From JAWHTC01 sp032586155 (GTDB taxonomy: Bacteria; Pseudomonadota; Alphaproteobacteria; Rhodobacterales; Rhodobacteraceae): a stretch of 64,000 nucleotides of DNA. The notes under the pieces are model-generated. The model did no database searches. It was not told the DNA's origin and saw only the letters and a list, made by a program, of their open reading frames with translations. Below, in pieces: positions 62,311-64,000 of this stretch. Made by a program: the position numbers and the translations under genes. The stretch's first letter is position 1; every line of letters begins with the position of its first letter. The stretch lies in the NCBI RefSeq assembly GCF_032586155.1, contig NZ_JAWHTC010000002.1, positions 1,054,001 through 1,118,000 of the forward strand, given 5' to 3'.

Positions 62311-63899
62311 GTCTTCTTGAAGTCAACAACGTAAAGGTGGGCTTCCGCCAGGACGGCAAGGTCAACCCGGCCGTGAAGGGCGTGTCGTTTACCGTGGATC
62401 GGGGTGAGACGGTGGCGCTGGTCGGCGAGTCCGGGTCGGGCAAGTCGGTGACCGCGCTGTCGACAGTTTCGCTGTTGCCGCAGAGTGCCGAGATCGAGGG
62501 GTCCGTCAGATATGACGGGCAGGAGATGATCGGGGCCAAGGAGAGCCTGTTGCGCGACGTGCGGGGCAATGACATCAGCTTCATCTTTCAGGAGCCGATG
62601 ACGTCGCTGAATCCGCTGCACACGATCGAGAAGCAACTTTCCGAGAGTATCATGCTGCACCAGGGTGTGGTCGGCGATGCGGCGCGGGCGCGTATCCTTG
62701 AACTGCTGGATAAGGTGGGTATTCGGGACGCGGAGAGCCGATTGGGGGCCTATCCGCATCAGTTGAGCGGTGGACAGCGGCAGCGGGTGATGATCGCCAT
62801 GGCGCTGGCCAACAAGCCCGATATCCTGATCGCGGATGAGCCGACAACGGCGTTGGATGTGACCATTCAGGCGCAGATTTTGGAGCTGCTCGCGGAACTG
62901 AAACAGACCGAGGATATGGGGCTGCTCTTTATCACCCATGACCTTGGGATCGTGCAGCGTTTTGCCGACAAGGTCTGCGTGATGAAGGATGGTGAGATCG
63001 TTGAAAGTGGGCCGACGGCAGAGCTGTTCGACAATCCGCGGCATCCCTATACGCAGATGCTTTTGGGGGCGCGGGCGGTGGGTGAACCGGCACCGGTGCC
63101 GACGGCCTCGCAGGAATTGGTCAAGACCGATGGCTTGCGGGTGTGGTTCCCGATCCAGCGCGGGTTTTTCAAGCGCACAGTCGGGTACGTGAAGGCCGTC
63201 AACGATGCGTCGATCAGCGTGCGCGCGGGCGAGACGCTGGGCATCGTGGGTGAGAGCGGATCGGGCAAGACCACGCTGGCGCTCGGCATCATGCGGCTGA
63301 TCGCGTCGGAAGGTGGCATCACCTATGACGGGCAGGATGTGCGGGGGTGGAGCACGCGCAAGCTGCGTGATTTGAGGCGCGAAATGCAGATCGTGTTCCA
63401 GGACCCGTATGGCAGTCTCAGCCCCCGGATGAGCTGTGAACAGATCATTGCCGAGGGGCTGGGGGTTCATGGCAACCCGGGTGGCCGGGCCGAGCGCGAC
63501 CTAGTGGCGGAAGTGATGGACGAGGTGGGGCTCGATCCGGCCACGATGGATCGATATCCGCACGAGTTTTCCGGCGGCCAGCGGCAGCGGATTGCGATTG
63601 CGCGGGCGATGATTCTGCGGCCCCGACTGGTGGTGCTGGATGAGCCGACCAGTGCGTTGGACATGACCGTACAGGTGCAGATTGTTGATCTGCTGCGCGA
63701 TTTGCAGGTGAAATATGGCTTGGCCTATCTGTTCATTTCGCACGACCTGAACGTGGTGCGGGCGATGAGCCACAAGATGATCGTGATGAAGCAAGGCGAC
63801 GTGGTTGAGGCCGGGCAGGCCGAGGACGTGTTCGAGCGGCCACAGACCGAGTATGCCCGAACCCTGCTGGCGGCGGCGCTGGATTTGAAGGCGGGGTGA
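62307..63899 (+). CDS. yejF: Peptide ABC transporter duplicated ATPase YejF
   Basis: 530 residues, two fused ATPase domains. Domain 1: Walker A GESGSGKSV near 38-46, signature LSGGQRQR, Walker B ILIADEPTTALD. Domain 2: Walker A GESGSGKTT near 315-323, signature FSGGQRQR, LVVLDEPTSALD. Both nucleotide sites look intact. It energises import through YejBE. Confidence 0.95.
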   Translation: MSLLEVNNVKVGFRQDGKVNPAVKGVSFTVDRGETVALVGESGSGKSVTALSTVSLLPQSAEIEGSVRYDGQEMIGAKESLLRDVRGNDISFIFQEPMTSLNPLHTIEKQLSESIMLHQGVVGDAARARILELLDKVGIRDAESRLGAYPHQLSGGQRQRVMIAMALANKPDILIADEPTTALDVTIQAQILELLAELKQTEDMGLLFITHDLGIVQRFADKVCVMKDGEIVESGPTAELFDNPRHPYTQMLLGARAVGEPAPVPTASQELVKTDGLRVWFPIQRGFFKRTVGYVKAVNDASISVRAGETLGIVGESGSGKTTLALGIMRLIASEGGITYDGQDVRGWSTRKLRDLRREMQIVFQDPYGSLSPRMSCEQIIAEGLGVHGNPGGRAERDLVAEVMDEVGLDPATMDRYPHEFSGGQRQRIAIARAMILRPRLVVLDEPTSALDMTVQVQIVDLLRDLQVKYGLAYLFISHDLNVVRAMSHKMIVMKQGDVVEAGQAEDVFERPQTEYARTLLAAALDLKAG

Positions 63900-63983
63900 C
63901 TGGGCGCTGGGGGGCCGCCCCGGCGTCACTCCCACCCACCCTCCCCGTTCCGCCGGCGCGGCTGGTGGCTGAGCCTTGGACGG

Positions 63984-64000
63984 GATCGCCCAACGCGATC
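63984..64000 (+). terminator. Probable yejF terminator, cut by the window edge
   Basis: GATCGC (63984-63989) and GCGATC (63995-64000) pair across CCAAC. The left arm is preceded by GG, so the stem could extend past the edge. It lies 85 bases after the yejF stop. Confidence 0.4.

Noticed and set aside
62304..63470. 388-residue open frame on the minus strand
   Set aside because: Antisense to yejF, with no recognisable domain.

Overview
The window reads as a chromosomal segment of a Rhodobacterales alphaproteobacterium, most likely of the Roseobacter group. The DNA is GC-rich and genes are packed into short operons with many ATGA overlaps. The gene content fits the group: a CcrM-type methyltransferase, AlkB alkane hydroxylase, urease next to a urea ABC transporter, two polyamine ABC systems, a tripartite tricarboxylate transporter, Yej peptide uptake and a membrane-anchored cytochrome c. 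No tRNA, rRNA, CRISPR array, prophage or defence island was seen. The only mobile DNA found is a broken IS30-type transposase start near 48.0 kb.

Layout. 1-4.4 kb (minus): a polyamine-type ABC system (binding protein cut by the window edge, ATPase), an omega-aminotransferase and a GntR regulator. 4.5-9.85 kb (plus): potFGHI-like transporter plus a PuuB-like oxidase. A TGATCAAATT element is shared by the two promoter regions, so the GntR protein may control both. 9.9-16.8 kb: an amidotransferase, a divergent WaaA homologue with LpxK, a CaiB-type CoA transferase, a DsbA-like protein with DciA, and MutY. 16.9-28.3 kb: ureDAB-C-EFG (minus, with an extra 55-residue ORF between ureA and ureB) divergent from urtABCDE (plus), together importing and hydrolysing urea. 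28.6-47.9 kb: housekeeping and single genes (YkuD-like protein, AlkB, globin, LysR, CcrM, RNase HII, secreted proteins, a two-helix membrane protein with a C-terminal winged-helix-like domain, OmpA-like protein, HAD protein, Ada/Ogt, Nth-RidA-PfkB, DUF1287, 4.5S RNA, nucleotidase, NudC, SRPBCC). 48.2-56.2 kb: tctCBA divergent from a ScfR/RamB-type regulator, a GntR regulator, an acyl-CoA ligase and a ketopantoate-reductase-like enzyme, which looks like a carboxylate uptake and activation module. 56.4-63.9 kb: prephenate dehydratase, membrane cytochrome c and yejABEF.

Recurring theme: stem-loops lie directly behind three binding-protein genes (potF, urtA, tctC), consistent with higher expression of the binding protein than of the transporter. 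The least ordinary items are the membrane winged-helix protein with a dense array of inverted repeats upstream (35.85-36.68 kb), the small ORF in the urease operon, the WaaA homologue lacking the usual catalytic glutamate, and an inverted repeat covering the yejE ribosome binding site. No clearly undescribed multi-gene system was recognised. Family calls rest on reading motifs by eye, without database searches.
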